A stretch of DNA of 64,000 bases from QKMZ01 sp012965515 (GTDB lineage: Bacteria; Cyanobacteriota; Vampirovibrionia; Obscuribacterales; Obscuribacteraceae): assembly GCA_937879965.1 (NCBI GenBank), contig CALFMP010000014.1, positions 62,001 to 126,000 of the forward strand. The letters are read 5' to 3'. Shown one piece after another: positions 25,135-33,590 of the stretch (positions within the stretch are counted from its first letter, which is position 1; the number at the start of each line of letters is the position of its first letter). The position numbers and the translations under genes were made by a program. The notes beneath the pieces are model-generated. The model made no database searches and was not told the DNA's origin. It worked only from the letters and a program-made list of their open reading frames with translations.

Positions 25135-26793
25135 ATGAAGTGTCCAGGCTGCGGGTTATATCACCCAAATCAATATGAACGTTGCGTCTCTTGCGGAGCG
25201 TCTTTCAAGGAAGGCGGCAACGAGAACTTCGAAGATGACGCAAACGCGAACGGCGGTGATAGAGCTGCTGCTGTAAATACGATGGAGCGACCGCGCGGTC
25301 ATTCAAACGGCGACGTTGATGAACTTGCGTACGATGAAGAGAAGCACCCCCATCATCAAAGGCGCTCTAAGAAACTTGGAATCAGCATGCAAAGCCGCTT
25401 GCCGACGATGGTCGGAGCGCTGACTGCGGTAACTGTTCTTCTGGTTTCTGCCGGTGCGACAATTTTCTTTTTGACCAAAACTCCAGATGACGAGCGGCTT
25501 TTCGTAAAAGGCAAAAAAGAACTCGCCAATGGACAATACGCATTTGCGGTCAGCACTCTCGAACAAGCGGCTGCTTTGCGCACCAAAGATCCACGTGTGT
25601 TTCTTGCACTGGCACGTGCCTATGTAGGCGTCGACCAAGTGGACAAGGCCCACGATGCTATAAGTCAGGCTCAACAGTTAGGTTCTGGTGTTGTTGAAGA
25701 ACCGCAATTGGCATCGGATCTCGCCAACTATTATCGCCAGCGCGGTAAATATGAAAAGGCGTTGGATTTACTTCGTCCGCTGGCGAAGAACAATATTCCT
25801 GGCAAGAAAGCTGAACTAGCAGATCTTGATGCTATGTACGGTGATGAAGCATTGCGCACCGGCAAACTCGATCTGGCATTGCGCTGCTGGGAAGAGGTTA
25901 GAGACCTGCGTGAAGGCTCGCGATTCAGCGAATCGGAAGCGCGACTTGCGACTATCTATCAAAAGATGGCATCTAGCTTCGCATCGAAGAACGACGATCA
26001 AAAAGCACTTAGCTATTTGAGCAAACTCAATGCAATCGCGCAGAACGCGAAGAATTACGAGATGGCGTCGGACCTCTACGAGAAGAACGAGAAGCTCGAT
26101 CTAGCAATTGATCAAATGCGCTTGGCGATCAAGTATTCAACTCACAATCCAGTGTATGAACGTAAGCTGGCATCGCTTTTGACGCGCCGAGGCAAGGAAT
26201 TGCTTGATGCTGGAGATACTGATGCCGGCTATGGTTATTTGCAGCAAGCTAAGACGGTGGATCCAACCAATGCGCTTCCAACCGTTACTTTGCGAGGAGT
26301 CAACGTGGGCCTGGAAGGCGGCTTGCCGAAATTGAGCGGCGAGATTTGGAATCCTGGCGACGAGCCAGTGAATTCTCTAAACGTCAAAGTCGAGCTTGTG
26401 GACACGGTTTCCAAACGAGTGTTGTGGACTCGAGACCAGAAAGTAGTCGATGAGTTTGTTCAGCCCCTGCAAGGCCGCGAATCGAAGAACATTGATTTCG
26501 TAGCTGGAACATCAGTTCGCATGAATGGCACCAACGAGTTCAAAGTGTACTTGGACGGAAAACTCTACAAGTCCTATCGCCTCGGCGAAAAAGCCAAAGC
26601 TACGCCCGACTCTTCGGATGATACTTCTGATGGAGCATTGAGCCGCGTTCGTCCGAAGCCGGAACCTCGTGAAGCACCAGCTCCCGCTCCGGCTCCTACA
26701 ACATCTTTGCCGCAAGTCTCTCCGGAGCCCGTAGAGCAACCTACGCGCCCGAAAGAATCGGCTGAAGATAAGACGATGAAAGACCTAGAATAA
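25135..26793 (+). CDS. Zinc-ribbon, membrane-anchored TPR protein
   Basis: The 552-residue protein starts with a zinc ribbon (CPGC at 3-6 and CVSC at 17-20), then an acidic/His-rich linker, one membrane helix (about 93-117, VGALTAVTVLLVSAGATIFFL) and an extracytoplasmic TPR array (about 120-380, with units such as GQYAFAVSTLEQAAALRTKDP and GKYEKALDLLRPL). A beta-rich domain (about 385-480, LSGEIWNPGDEPVNSLNVKVEL) follows, then a Pro-rich tail. The beta domain resembles FxLYD-type domains. It probably scaffolds an envelope assembly. It lies 12 bp after the end of the rplL hairpin region. Confidence 0.82.
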   Translation: MKCPGCGLYHPNQYERCVSCGASFKEGGNENFEDDANANGGDRAAAVNTMERPRGHSNGDVDELAYDEEKHPHHQRRSKKLGISMQSRLPTMVGALTAVTVLLVSAGATIFFLTKTPDDERLFVKGKKELANGQYAFAVSTLEQAAALRTKDPRVFLALARAYVGVDQVDKAHDAISQAQQLGSGVVEEPQLASDLANYYRQRGKYEKALDLLRPLAKNNIPGKKAELADLDAMYGDEALRTGKLDLALRCWEEVRDLREGSRFSESEARLATIYQKMASSFASKNDDQKALSYLSKLNAIAQNAKNYEMASDLYEKNEKLDLAIDQMRLAIKYSTHNPVYERKLASLLTRRGKELLDAGDTDAGYGYLQQAKTVDPTNALPTVTLRGVNVGLEGGLPKLSGEIWNPGDEPVNSLNVKVELVDTVSKRVLWTRDQKVVDEFVQPLQGRESKNIDFVAGTSVRMNGTNEFKVYLDGKLYKSYRLGEKAKATPDSSDDTSDGALSRVRPKPEPREAPAPAPAPTTSLPQVSPEPVEQPTRPKESAEDKTMKDLE

Positions 26794-26795
26794 GG

Positions 26796-26912
26796 TAGGG
26801 GCGCGCTTCACGCACCCGTTTTCTTTGTGGGGGCGCATTGCATGCGCCCTTTTTGGGGGACGATGCCGTGCATCGCCCGGTCGGAGCGCCGCCTTCCAGG
26901 CGGCATTTCTGT
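26796..26912. repeat. Cluster of four REP-like hairpins
   Basis: Four consecutive palindromes follow the zinc-ribbon TPR gene: GGGGCGCGCTTCACGCACCC (26798-26817), GGGCGCATTGCATGCGCCC (26831-26849, 8-bp arms and a TTTTT run making a terminator), a variant GACGATGCCGTGCATCGCCC (26859-26878) and GCCGCCTTCCAGGCGGC (26890-26906). They belong to the GC-rich REP-like family found elsewhere in the window. Confidence 0.75.
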
Positions 26913-26999
26913 GGCAGTCCTATCTTTCGTCGTCGTTATGCGCTTTTCTTGCCGCTTCGGGCATAACAGAAATAGAAGAAACAGTCAGAGGCGATCGCA

Positions 27000-28634
27000 A
27001 TGACCCTGCGTTTTCTCAAACCTTCAAAAATTTGCTTTCTGCTGTTTTCGTTTGCCATCACGACTACTTTCGTCGGTGCTGCTACCGCTGCTTCATCGCA
27101 AGGTCTAAGCGAAAGCGTAAACATTGAAGACTGGAAGAAGCTTCTTGTCGTTTGCAGTCAGCGTCTTTCGCACAATCCATCAGATTTAGAAGCGCTTGTT
27201 ACTAGAGCTCGGATCATTTCGTTTGTCGGAAAAACGAAGGATTCGATATCAGATTGCAACAAGGCACTTTCTATTCGTACAGACTACGCACCCGCTTTGT
27301 ACCTGAGAGGTGCGCTCTCGATCGACATAGGGAATTGTGAAAATGGCAAAGCTGACCTCAAGAAGTATCTGCAATTGACAGACACCATTGGAAACGCAGA
27401 TGTTCTAGATCGCAGGGGACATGCATATATTTGTCTCAAAGACTTCAAATCCGCTGAGCGAGAGCATCAACGCATTTTGAAAGTAATTGTGGGAGTAAAC
27501 AAAGACCCGGACCTGTTTAGTCGTGCAGATGTGTTTGAGCATTTTGGTAAATTCAAAGAAGCCGAAGCAGGCTTTTCCGATTTAAAACGAAGGCATCAAA
27601 GATCGCCGCTCGTCCGTGCACACCTCGCTTACTGTTATTTGGAAAATGGAAAAGCGGACCTTGCTCTGAAAGAATTTGCTGAAGTTGCGGCGCTGGCGCC
27701 GAGTTTTGCAGCAAACTACGCTGCCTGGGGACTTGCACTTGAGAGACAGAGAAAATTCTCTCAAGCCATTCAGAAGTATGACAGAGCATTGCAGATTCAT
27801 GAGTTGAATAAGTTTGCTCTTGAGCATCGTGCTCTGTGTAATTCGGAGATTGAAAATTACACTTTAGCTTTGAATGACCTAGAAAAGGTAATACGACTCG
27901 ATCCCGCCAATACCTCCACGCTTTTGAGCCGAGCCTACGTGCAGTCTGAAAATGGTTTTTTCAAAGAAGCTATAGCTGATTGCAAACGTGTAATTGCAAT
28001 TGATCCGAAAAAAGCTGCGGCTTGGTACCAGCTTGCGTGTGCGAAGGCTCAGTTGAAAGAGTTCAAAGAAGCAAAGGCCGCATGTGAACAGGCATTAAAA
28101 CTGTCACCTAAGTACCTTGCAGCACTTTGTGAACACGCGTGGATAACCAAAGAAATAGGAGATCATAAAGCTGCTTGTAAGGAATATGACGCAGTTATTC
28201 GCATCGATCCTAAGTATTCGAGTGCCTATTATTCACGCGGATATTTATTCCGCGAAGATAAGCAGTATGCAAAGGCGATTGCGGATCTCACTAAAGCAAT
28301 TGAACTTGACCCTACGAATGCAATTTACTTCTGTTCTCGTGGGTGCGCGAGAGTTCGAAACCAGAATTACAAGGAAGCAATTGAGGATTGCACTCAATCA
28401 ATCAAACTAAATCCCAACAGGGGACATCCATACTATTCGCGTGGTGAAGCGTACATTGCACTTGCCAAATATGACTGGGCAGTGAAGGACTTCACTTCTG
28501 CGATTGGTACGTATTCGAAATACTGGGAAGCGTATGAGAAACGAGCGGAAGCATATAAGAGGCTGAACAAGCTTGAGTTGGCAAATCGGGATCTGGAGAA
28601 AGCGAAACAGCTAAAGCTTGCCGAAAAGTCTTGA
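27000..28634 (+). CDS. Secreted TPR-repeat protein
   Basis: The 544-residue product has a signal peptide (about 1-30, hydrophobic FCLLF-type core ending ATAA) and then almost only TPR units, roughly thirteen, for example YAPALYLRGALSIDIGN, FAANYAAWGLALERQRK, PKYSSAYYSRGYLFREDKQ and NAIYFCSRGCARVRNQN. It is a protein-interaction scaffold in the periplasm or envelope. The ATG at 27000 follows AGAGG by 8 bp; the octamer GCGATCGC lies between them. It is flanked on both sides by REP-like hairpins. Confidence 0.85.
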   Translation: MTLRFLKPSKICFLLFSFAITTTFVGAATAASSQGLSESVNIEDWKKLLVVCSQRLSHNPSDLEALVTRARIISFVGKTKDSISDCNKALSIRTDYAPALYLRGALSIDIGNCENGKADLKKYLQLTDTIGNADVLDRRGHAYICLKDFKSAEREHQRILKVIVGVNKDPDLFSRADVFEHFGKFKEAEAGFSDLKRRHQRSPLVRAHLAYCYLENGKADLALKEFAEVAALAPSFAANYAAWGLALERQRKFSQAIQKYDRALQIHELNKFALEHRALCNSEIENYTLALNDLEKVIRLDPANTSTLLSRAYVQSENGFFKEAIADCKRVIAIDPKKAAAWYQLACAKAQLKEFKEAKAACEQALKLSPKYLAALCEHAWITKEIGDHKAACKEYDAVIRIDPKYSSAYYSRGYLFREDKQYAKAIADLTKAIELDPTNAIYFCSRGCARVRNQNYKEAIEDCTQSIKLNPNRGHPYYSRGEAYIALAKYDWAVKDFTSAIGTYSKYWEAYEKRAEAYKRLNKLELANRDLEKAKQLKLAEKS

Positions 28635-28642
28635 AGGCAGTC

Positions 28643-28717
28643 GGGCGATGCAAGGCATCGCCCCTACGCTTCGCGTTCTGCCAATAATGCATGGCATCGC
28701 TCCTACGCTTCGCTCTC
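28643..28717. repeat. Two tandem REP-like hairpins
   Basis: Two tandem units of about 41 bp follow the TPR gene. The first has GGGCGATGC (28643-28651) pairing with GCATCGCCC, then CTACGCTTCG and TTCTGCCAA. The second is a degenerate copy (ATGCATGGCATCGCTCCTACGC). The tail CTACGCTTCG is shared with the last unit of the array at 31966. Confidence 0.75.
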
Positions 28718-28762
28718 TGCCAAGAATCAGTGGTTCGCTATAACGAAAGAAATAACTCGTAG

Positions 28763-28792
28763 TTCTCCCAGTGAAGGCGGGAAATGGGAGAA
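28763..28792 (+). promoter_or_regulatory. Leader hairpin before NCS1 transporter
   Basis: TTCTCCCA (28763-28770) pairs perfectly with TGGGAGAA (28785-28792) around a 14-nt loop, about 90 nt before the transporter start. Such a leader stem could belong to a riboswitch or attenuator. I compared it from memory with TPP, purine, preQ1, THF and guanidine riboswitches and found no match. Confidence 0.35.
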
Positions 28793-28884
28793 AAACCAGA
28801 TTGTGTTTTTCTCAGAAAGCCTGTACTACTAACGAAATAGATCTGCTTGGCAACCCTGGCTGGACTACCAAGAGAGGGATTTTA

Positions 28885-30384
28885 GTGACCTCAACCATCT
28901 CCAAAGCTCCCCGTACCCATAAAACCGGTACGGAGAGGACCAAATTGGCGTCATCTCCAAAAACTCCGCTTAAGCCTTTAGACCCGCACGACGAGCATGA
29001 GCATCCTTTCTCTGCCATTCCGCAGAGTGAAAGGCGTGGACCCGTTACGATGGGTTTGCTCTGGATTACCATGGTCACCGCGTTTCCAGCAGTACTTGTT
29101 GGCTTTGAGTGGTGCAAGCAGGGTTTCACGCTCACACAAGTGTTGCTCTGCACGGTTGTGAGCTGCGCAATTCTTATGGCGTACGCAATTCCTGCAAGCC
29201 AATTGGGCGCTGTGAGCGGACTTAGTTATGCTGCATTGAGCAGAAGCATTTTCGGGCGTTGGGGATCGAAAATCGTCGCGTTCAATCTGGTGATGATTTT
29301 CGTTGCTTGGTATGGACTGGCGGCACTTTTCCTTGCCGATGGGCTGGAAGGACTGTTTCATTGGAAAGCGCCGCTAATGGTTTTGTCCGTCGCATTTGCC
29401 TTCCTTATGGCGGCTAACAACTTCTTCGGCTTCAAAGGAGTGGCGAATTTCGCTCGTTTCTTCGCTGCGCCCGTACTTATTGTTTGGGTGACATACACGT
29501 GTTTGAAAACGGTCCCGGCATGCCCGCCGAGCGTGTTCACCGACGTAACGCATAAGTCGTTTGCATGCGCATTGACGACCATTTCGACTTTCATTATTGG
29601 TTTTGCTGTATGGGGTAATGAGGCTGACTACTGGAGATTCAGCAAACCGAAAGTAAGTAACTGTGCGATACCACTTATAGTGGCGCTGGGGATTGGGCAG
29701 GTGATTTTTCCCTGCACCGGTTTCATCCTGGCGAAGCTCACCGGTATAACGGATTATGGTGCTGCGACTAGCTATATGAATGACTATTCGTTCGGCGGTT
29801 TGGCGATTCTCGGCGCGATTGTGATTGGAGCGTCTTACTTTGCCGCCAATGATTCGAATCTGTTTGGCTCCGTCAGTGCTTGCGAAAACTTGAAGCGATG
29901 GAACCACAAAGGGTGGGTTGCAGTGCTCGCCACTCTCGGTGCGGCAATGGCAGCCTGGCTTTCTATCTCAGGCGCCGCAAAATCGCTGGAATCGATCGCA
30001 TCTCTCAACTGCGTGATCGTTCCAACGCCAACTCTAGTTGTGTTGGCTGAATGGTTCTTGATGCGCAAAGTGTTCTCGAGAAACCCAGACTGTTTTGGTC
30101 GTGTGCCGGAATTGGATGAGCTTCCGAGATTCAAGTGGGCAGCGACAATTGCGATGTTCTCCGGTATCACCGTAGGCGTATTGACCTCCGGGGCAATTCC
30201 GGGAACCGAGTCGATGCACGTAGGAATTTGCGCGCTTCAGGCGTGGGCAACCGCATTCTTTGTCTACATTCCGCTAAGGATTTTGGAATACAAGCGTGAG
30301 TCGCTGACGAGAGCGGTTGCATTGGAAGCGCTCGTCTCAATTCCGTGTACTGTGGAACCTTCTGAGATTGTCCTGAAACGCTAG
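28885..30384 (+). CDS. NCS1-family nucleobase/cation symporter
   Basis: This 499-residue integral membrane protein has about twelve hydrophobic helices and the style of the NCS1 family (cytosine permease CodB, CytX, allantoin and purine permeases). It imports a nucleobase or related heterocycle with H+ or Na+. Landmarks are LSYAALSRSIFGRWGSKI in the early helices and FAVWGNEADYWRFSK in the middle. The N-terminus is a 40-residue soluble tail. The start is GTG at 28885 with AGAGAGGG 6 bp upstream; the frame is open back to 28771 but lacks a ribosome site. The substrate cannot be told. No nucleobase catabolism gene is adjacent. Confidence 0.85.
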   Translation: MTSTISKAPRTHKTGTERTKLASSPKTPLKPLDPHDEHEHPFSAIPQSERRGPVTMGLLWITMVTAFPAVLVGFEWCKQGFTLTQVLLCTVVSCAILMAYAIPASQLGAVSGLSYAALSRSIFGRWGSKIVAFNLVMIFVAWYGLAALFLADGLEGLFHWKAPLMVLSVAFAFLMAANNFFGFKGVANFARFFAAPVLIVWVTYTCLKTVPACPPSVFTDVTHKSFACALTTISTFIIGFAVWGNEADYWRFSKPKVSNCAIPLIVALGIGQVIFPCTGFILAKLTGITDYGAATSYMNDYSFGGLAILGAIVIGASYFAANDSNLFGSVSACENLKRWNHKGWVAVLATLGAAMAAWLSISGAAKSLESIASLNCVIVPTPTLVVLAEWFLMRKVFSRNPDCFGRVPELDELPRFKWAATIAMFSGITVGVLTSGAIPGTESMHVGICALQAWATAFFVYIPLRILEYKRESLTRAVALEALVSIPCTVEPSEIVLKR

Positions 30385-30411
30385 GAGAAAAATCTCTGGT
30401 ATTCTAGTTCC

Positions 30412-31089
30412 ATGGCGAGAATACTTCTGGTTGAAGACGATAAGGATCAAGCGACTACGATTGAAGAGTGGTTGTCGTCCGAACATCACAATATAGTGGT
30501 GTCACACGACGGGGAAGAAGGACAGTATCGCGTCGAGAACGATACGTTTGATGTCATCATCCTCGATTGGGATTTGCCGAAAGTTGCCGGCATAGATATT
30601 CTCAAGCGCTATCGCATGAAAAAGGGCTCGACTCCTGTCATCATGCTCACGGGCAAAGGCACAATCAATGACCGTGAAAGCGGGCTCGATGGTGGTGCTG
30701 ATGATTATCTGACGAAGCCTTTTAGTTTGCGGGAACTCTCTGCACGCATTCGCGCGGTTTTGCGCAGACCAGGCGAAGTGAAGTCCAATGTTTTAACCGT
30801 TGGCAAACTGGTACTGGATCCTGTGAAGCACCGAGTGACAAAGAACGGCGAGGAAGTTCAGCTGTTGCCGAGAGATTTCGCATTGCTCGAGTTCTTTATG
30901 CGCAACGTTGATGTTGTGTTCAGCACAGATGCGCTTTTGCAGCGCGTCTGGGAAGACGACACCGATGCGACATCGGATGCTTTGAGAACAGCGATCAAGC
31001 GCCTGCGCAAGCGGCTCGACGACGGCGATGACGAAGCCAAATCAGTCATTGAAAACATTCCACGCGTCGGGTACCGCATGCGGCAATAG
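30412..31089 (+). CDS. OmpR/PhoB-family response regulator
   Basis: The 225-residue protein has an N-terminal receiver (1-120) with the acidic pair near residue 9, phosphoacceptor Asp52 (IILDWDLP) and the YLTKPF lysine motif. A C-terminal winged-helix DNA-binding domain (130-225) has the OmpR-type TSDALRTAIKRLRKRL recognition helix and ends VGYRMRQ. It regulates transcription when phosphorylated by a histidine kinase. No kinase gene is adjacent, so it is an orphan in this segment. It begins 27 bp after the transporter and could be co-transcribed with it. Confidence 0.93.
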   Translation: MARILLVEDDKDQATTIEEWLSSEHHNIVVSHDGEEGQYRVENDTFDVIILDWDLPKVAGIDILKRYRMKKGSTPVIMLTGKGTINDRESGLDGGADDYLTKPFSLRELSARIRAVLRRPGEVKSNVLTVGKLVLDPVKHRVTKNGEEVQLLPRDFALLEFFMRNVDVVFSTDALLQRVWEDDTDATSDALRTAIKRLRKRLDDGDDEAKSVIENIPRVGYRMRQ

Positions 31090-31102
31090 TGATAGTAGGG
31101 CG

Positions 31103-31124
31103 TGGGGGCGCGTTGCACGCGCCC
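31103..31124. repeat. REP-like hairpin upstream of RAYT gene
   Basis: GGGGGCGCGTTGCACGCGCCC is a single palindrome (arms GGGCGCG and CGCGCCC) lying between the response regulator and the REP-associated transposase. It has the same core as the array that follows the transposase. Confidence 0.78.
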
Positions 31125-31218
31125 AAGATTCTTAAAGGCAAGTTTCTAAGATTGTATTGAACTTTTTTACCACCAGAAACGTATCAAGGAATAGATAACG
31201 TTGCTGGAGGTAATAGAA

Positions 31219-31767
31219 ATGGCGCGACGTCCACCGAGATTGACTGGTTTTGATTATGCAAGGCCAGGCGCGTACTTCGTTACGATATGTACTCATGGCA
31301 GAGCCTGTCTTCTGAGTGAAGTCCGGGATTTTCAGGTGAGGAAGACTCAAATTGGCGAAGTCGTCTCAGAATGTTGGTTAGAACTTCCCAGTAGCTATTC
31401 ATTTGTCGAGTTGGATGTTTTTATCGTAATGCCCAATCATTTCCATGGAATACTCTGGATTGGTGAAGAGAACCTGGGTAAAAAGTCATTAGGGCAGATA
31501 ATCGCGTCGTTCAAGGCCAGATCAGCGTCTCGCATTTTGAAAGAAGGGCTAACAGCTCACAAGGTCTGGCAATCAGATTTTTTTGAACACATAGTACGAA
31601 CTGAGAAGGACTTGATTCGAATTCGTGAGTACATAGCGAACAATCCTGAAAACTGGGCGAACGATCATAATAATCCAAGTTACTCTGGTGGCTACATATC
31701 GCCATTTGAAAAGTATGAAAATGTGATGCCGACAAGTTGGTTGAGGCCTAAGTCATCGCCTCGGTAA
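31219..31767 (+). mobile_element. REP-associated tyrosine transposase (RAYT, Y1/HUH family)
   Basis: This 182-residue single-strand-specific transposase belongs to the IS200/IS605-related Y1 superfamily. The HUH motif is in MPNHFHGIL (His74, His76), the N-terminal GFDYARPGAYFVTICTHGR is typical of RAYTs, and the helix with the catalytic Tyr is seen in IREYIANNPENW (Tyr138). VWQSDFFEHIVR is another family landmark. RAYTs are domesticated single-copy enzymes that mobilise REP hairpins. The start is ATG at 31219 with GGAGG 8 bp upstream. One REP precedes it and a seven-unit REP array follows. No IS ends or target duplication were seen. Confidence 0.92.
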
Positions 31768-31769
31768 AA

Positions 31770-31995
31770 ACTGGGCGCGTGCAACGCGCCCCCACGCCAA
31801 ACTCGGGCGCGTGCAATGCGCTCCCACGCCAAACTCGGGCGCGTGCAACGCGCCCCCACGCCAAACTCGGGCGGATGCAATGCGCCCCCACGCCAAAACT
31901 GGGCGCGTGCAACGCGCCCCCCACGCCAAACTCGGGCGCGTGCAACGCGCCCCCACGCCAAAACTGGGCGCATGCAATGCGCCCCTACGCTTCGC
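31770..31995. repeat. Tandem array of seven REP-like palindromes
   Basis: Seven units begin at 31773, 31805, 31837, 31869, 31901, 31934 and 31966, a period of 32-33 bp. Each is GGGCGCGTGCAACGCGCCC or a close variant, followed by a spacer like CCACGCCAAA. The last unit ends CTACGCTTCG, the tail seen on dispersed copies. The array lies between the RAYT stop and a convergent gene. Its open frames on both strands are products of the repeat and not genes. Confidence 0.9.
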
Positions 31996-33486
31996 TTAAT
32001 ACCGTTGTTCTACGGTGTAGGTGACTTTGACCTCGCCGTTGGCGGGGACGTCGATGGGGAATTCGAATGTGTGTGAGTCCTTCTTAGTTGAAGGATGGCT
32101 TTGTGCAATTAGCTTCCACTCGCCATATGCGTGTTCGATTACCTGCACGCGGACGTTGTCTTTCTTGTGATTTCTCAACACAATCTCGTATGACATTCTT
32201 TGCGTGTGATTGTTCGGTTGTTCCATATTTGTCTGGCGACGTTCACCCACCACATCGAACGCATCGCCGAGATAAATGCGAACTTTCTCGTTACGGGGAG
32301 TGTGGTCGATTTCGTCTTCGCCAACGAATTGTAAGGCTCCATCAGCGTCTTTCTTATAGACGCGAACTTTGCCTTTCGGCATCGGCATGCCGAGGTGATT
32401 GTCATCGCTGTTGACCATTTCCAGCTTGATTGCGATTTTGCGCTTGTCACCATCTTCGCCACCACCGCCATAAATGCGGTTTTCGCCTGATTCAAGTACG
32501 AAGAGTTTTTTTACAGGAACCGCCGAAGCGTTGAACAAACTCAGCTGTTTGGTTTCATTGTTGTTGACGTCGGTTTTTCCAGCCAACGTGTAAAGGTGAT
32601 ACTCGGCGAACGATTGCTCGCTAAACTGCGGTGCCGGAGCCATTGCAGGAGCAGCGGCTGCCATGTCCATTGCTTCCATTTGCGGAGCTGCATTTTGTAC
32701 TTTATGCACGTCACCGGCAATGAGTTTCAAAGCCGAGTTCTTGTAAGTGCCACCAGATTTGTTGTCGAGCGTGACCCAGCTGGTGATGTCGCATTTAGTA
32801 TCATCTTGATTGGCTACTGCAACATAGTCGCACTTCCAATTTATGTCAGCCGTTTGGTACGCAATCTCAATATCATGCGACCCGCCCTTATCTGTCTCCA
32901 GTTTCCAATCAAGTGATGGAGTGGAAACCAGCCCAGCAGGCAGTTCTGCTAGTTCTATCTGTCCTTGTGGGTTGAGTATGATTCCATTTCCGGTTTTCAG
33001 AACCAAGCCGGTTGAAACTTCGGAACTGCCACCATCGGCAGAACCAACTGTTGCGCTTGGACCGTTCAGCAACGTTCCATTCAATTCAACGGCGGAACCG
33101 CCAGCTGTGTATTGTTTGAACTTCGCTGGTTTGCCGATTGATTTATTCAAAATTGTGTTGGGATCAATCAGATCGTACTTGTAGTTCTGTTCCCGCACTA
33201 CCACTTGGTTTGGTGCGGTCAAAGATGTGAAGCTGACGGATGTCGGATCGATCTTCGCAGCAACGTCCTGGCAGCTGACATAGTTGATTCCGTTTTTCAA
33301 TTCCATCTGACGAGAGTCGCGGACAAGTCCGAAATTCTGATTGTAGATGGTCAGCGAAATGCCTTTAGATGGCGATATTTTGCCTTCTTGAGCAGATGCA
33401 GTTAGCATCTGCGGCGAAACTAATGCCGCGGAAAGAGCAAGAAGAACGCCGAGACAACGCCTGAGTTTTTGATTCGCTGCGACCAT
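31996..33486 (-). CDS. Secreted DUF4139-domain protein
   Basis: The 496-residue product has a signal peptide (about 1-33, ending ASA). Residues 40-95 contain the N-terminal beta module (ISLTIYNQNFGLVRDSRQMELKNG), and the region from about 205 to the end is the DUF4139 domain: IEIAYQTADINWKCDYVAV, WVTLDNKSGGTYKNSALKLIAGDVHKV, then strands to the C-terminus. A Met/Ala/Pro-rich insert lies near 265-285. The family is common in bacteria and its function is unknown; proteins of this type are beta-rich and probably extracytoplasmic. Its stop abuts the REP array. Neighbours give no functional clue. Confidence 0.85.
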   Translation of the reverse strand: MVAANQKLRRCLGVLLALSAALVSPQMLTASAQEGKISPSKGISLTIYNQNFGLVRDSRQMELKNGINYVSCQDVAAKIDPTSVSFTSLTAPNQVVVREQNYKYDLIDPNTILNKSIGKPAKFKQYTAGGSAVELNGTLLNGPSATVGSADGGSSEVSTGLVLKTGNGIILNPQGQIELAELPAGLVSTPSLDWKLETDKGGSHDIEIAYQTADINWKCDYVAVANQDDTKCDITSWVTLDNKSGGTYKNSALKLIAGDVHKVQNAAPQMEAMDMAAAAPAMAPAPQFSEQSFAEYHLYTLAGKTDVNNNETKQLSLFNASAVPVKKLFVLESGENRIYGGGGEDGDKRKIAIKLEMVNSDDNHLGMPMPKGKVRVYKKDADGALQFVGEDEIDHTPRNEKVRIYLGDAFDVVGERRQTNMEQPNNHTQRMSYEIVLRNHKKDNVRVQVIEHAYGEWKLIAQSHPSTKKDSHTFEFPIDVPANGEVKVTYTVEQRY

Positions 33487-33590
33487 GATTGATCTTTAGA
33501 TCCTTAAAGAAGAGCTGTGCAGAAACGACAGAGCATTTGTACCTCCGTCAATTCATTAGTCAAGACAAGTCAGACTGAGACTAGATGAAC

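Noticed and set aside
31773..31990. CRISPR array
   Set aside because: Units are nearly identical palindromes in direct tandem with short constant spacers. There are no variable spacers of 30 bp and no cas genes.
31692..32076. Several overlapping open frames in the REP array
   Set aside because: They translate the 32-33 bp palindromic repeat in different frames and strands, giving low-complexity Arg/Ala/Gly peptides, so they are not genes.
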